From Geobacter sp. (GTDB lineage Bacteria > Desulfobacterota > Desulfuromonadia > Geobacterales > Geobacteraceae), in assembly GCA_003499925.1 (NCBI GenBank), contig DNRQ01000049.1, forward strand, positions 16,977-22,189: a stretch of 5,213 bases of DNA, in the 5' to 3' direction. Positions 4,780 through 5,213 of this stretch are shown here, piece after piece (the first letter of the stretch is position 1; every line of letters starts with the position of its first letter). The translations under genes were made by a program, and so were the position numbers. A model generated the notes under the pieces. The model made no database searches, was not told the origin of the DNA, and worked only from the letters and a program-made list of their open reading frames with translations.

Positions 4780-4980
4780 ATGGTAAACGGAACTGTGAAA
4801 TGGTTTAACGACAGCAAGGGGTTTGGCTTTCTTGAGCAGGAAAACGGCGAAGACGTATTCGTACATTTTTCCGCTATTACAGGCGACGGCTTCAAATCCC
4901 TCACCGAGGGCGACAGCGTAACGTTCGAAATCGTAAAAGGCCCGAAAGGTCTTCAGGCGGCCAACGTTTCCAGGGCTTAA
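4780..4980 (+). CDS. CspA-family cold-shock protein
   Basis: A 66-residue single cold-shock domain, a five-stranded OB-fold that binds single-stranded RNA and DNA in the cytoplasm. It is known in the family as an RNA chaperone and antiterminator. RNP1 is KGFGFL (13-18), RNP2 is VFVHF (26-30), and the binding-face aromatics Trp8, Phe15, Phe17, Phe28, His29 and Phe30 are all present. Length is standard for the family, so the gene is complete. The ribosome-binding site is GGAG (4766-4769), 10 bases before the ATG. It has its own promoter and a strong terminator, hence is monocistronic. Many bacteria carry several such paralogues, and not all are cold-induced; induction cannot be judged here. Confidence 0.96.
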   Translation: MVNGTVKWFNDSKGFGFLEQENGEDVFVHFSAITGDGFKSLTEGDSVTFEIVKGPKGLQAANVSRA

Positions 4981-5004
4981 CAACCATAGCGTAGAACTTT
5001 ATTG

Positions 5005-5036
5005 AAAAGCCCCGGAGCGATCCGGGGCTTTTTTTA
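5005..5036 (+). terminator. Intrinsic terminator of the cold-shock gene
   Basis: A perfect 9-bp stem (5008-5016 AGCCCCGGA with 5021-5029 TCCGGGGCT) is closed by a GCGA (GNRA) tetraloop. It is preceded by AAAA and followed by seven T. It lies about 25 bases after the stop codon. Confidence 0.93.
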
Positions 5037-5071
5037 TTAGTATGAATTCTGAAACCTTAAAGCCTCAACCT

Positions 5072-5109
5072 CAGAGGACCCAGAGGCCCGCAGAGGACTC
5101 AGAGGCCCG
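5072..5109. repeat. Two tandem 19-base repeats (CAGAGG-rich)
   Basis: The unit CAGAGGACCCAGAGGCCCG at 5072-5090 is repeated at 5091-5109 with one change (C to T at the ninth base). Each unit contains two CAGAGG submotifs. Similar CAGAGG-type short tandem repeats are familiar in intergenic regions of Geobacter-like genomes. No function is known to me. Confidence 0.7.
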
Positions 5110-5213
5110 CACAGGAAAATCAAACCAGTCCTTAATTGTCAATAAGGGGGTAGTCGGTTAGCTCCACCTGGCCCACGTGTCCCAGTTTATCCAGCCATCT
5201 CGTTCCCAAGCTC
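5110..5213. other. Window edge: unresolved spacer, possible gene end on minus strand
   Basis: On the minus strand a frame is open from the window edge to a TAA at 5134-5132, about 26 residues ending LTDYPLIDN. It is too short to assign. The last bases (CGTTCCCAAGCTC, 5201-5213) resemble one arm of a common dispersed intergenic palindrome cut by the edge, which argues against coding. Confidence 0.25.

Overview
The window looks like a chromosomal stretch from a GC-rich Gram-negative bacterium, most likely a Geobacter-type member of the Desulfuromonadota. This placement is inference. It rests on a MucR/Ros-type regulator with a Lys/Ala-rich tail, intergenic spacers packed with C-run/G-run palindromes, and a SAM-I riboswitch upstream of tandem transsulfuration genes. 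No mobile element, CRISPR array, tRNA or rRNA gene was seen.

Layout. Positions 1-356 hold no convincing gene, only several GC-rich palindromic repeats and a long G tract. A strong terminator (357-391) closes a leftward mucR-family gene (412-972). That gene has a near-consensus sigma-70 promoter at 1010-1038, overlapped by an inverted repeat. About 370 bases (1040-1408) are AT-richer and carry no recognisable gene. Rightward promoter candidates at 1409-1437 and 1446-1475 lead into a SAM-I riboswitch aptamer (1488-1589) and an intrinsic terminator (1610-1647). These control a two-gene operon of Cys/Met-metabolism PLP enzymes: a cystathionine gamma-synthase-type gene (1660-2808) and a cystathionine beta-lyase-type gene (2805-3941) that overlap by 4 bases. 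A spacer with two more palindromic repeats separates the operon from a convergent yaiI-family gene (UPF0178, 4090-4548, leftward, GTG start). A cold-shock protein gene (4780-4980) with its own promoter and terminator follows. The last 170 bases hold a 19-base tandem repeat and an unresolved edge.

How it works together. The riboswitch operon is the one clear functional system. The two enzymes together would carry sulfur from cysteine through cystathionine to homocysteine, the precursor of methionine and SAM, and high SAM would terminate the transcript before both genes. This is the same logic as the S-box metI-metC operon of Bacillus subtilis. The two enzymes align without a gap over 378 residues at about 48% identity by hand count, which suggests an old tandem duplication. 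The most unusual protein is the MucR homologue: its zinc-finger domain is joined to a 44-residue histone H1-like tail (13 Lys, 21 Ala, 6 Pro, no acidic residue), which suggests a nucleoid-associated role. I see no evidence of a wholly new system. The leads best worth following are this regulator and its promoter, the riboswitch expression platform, and the inverted repeats that flank the mucR-met block.
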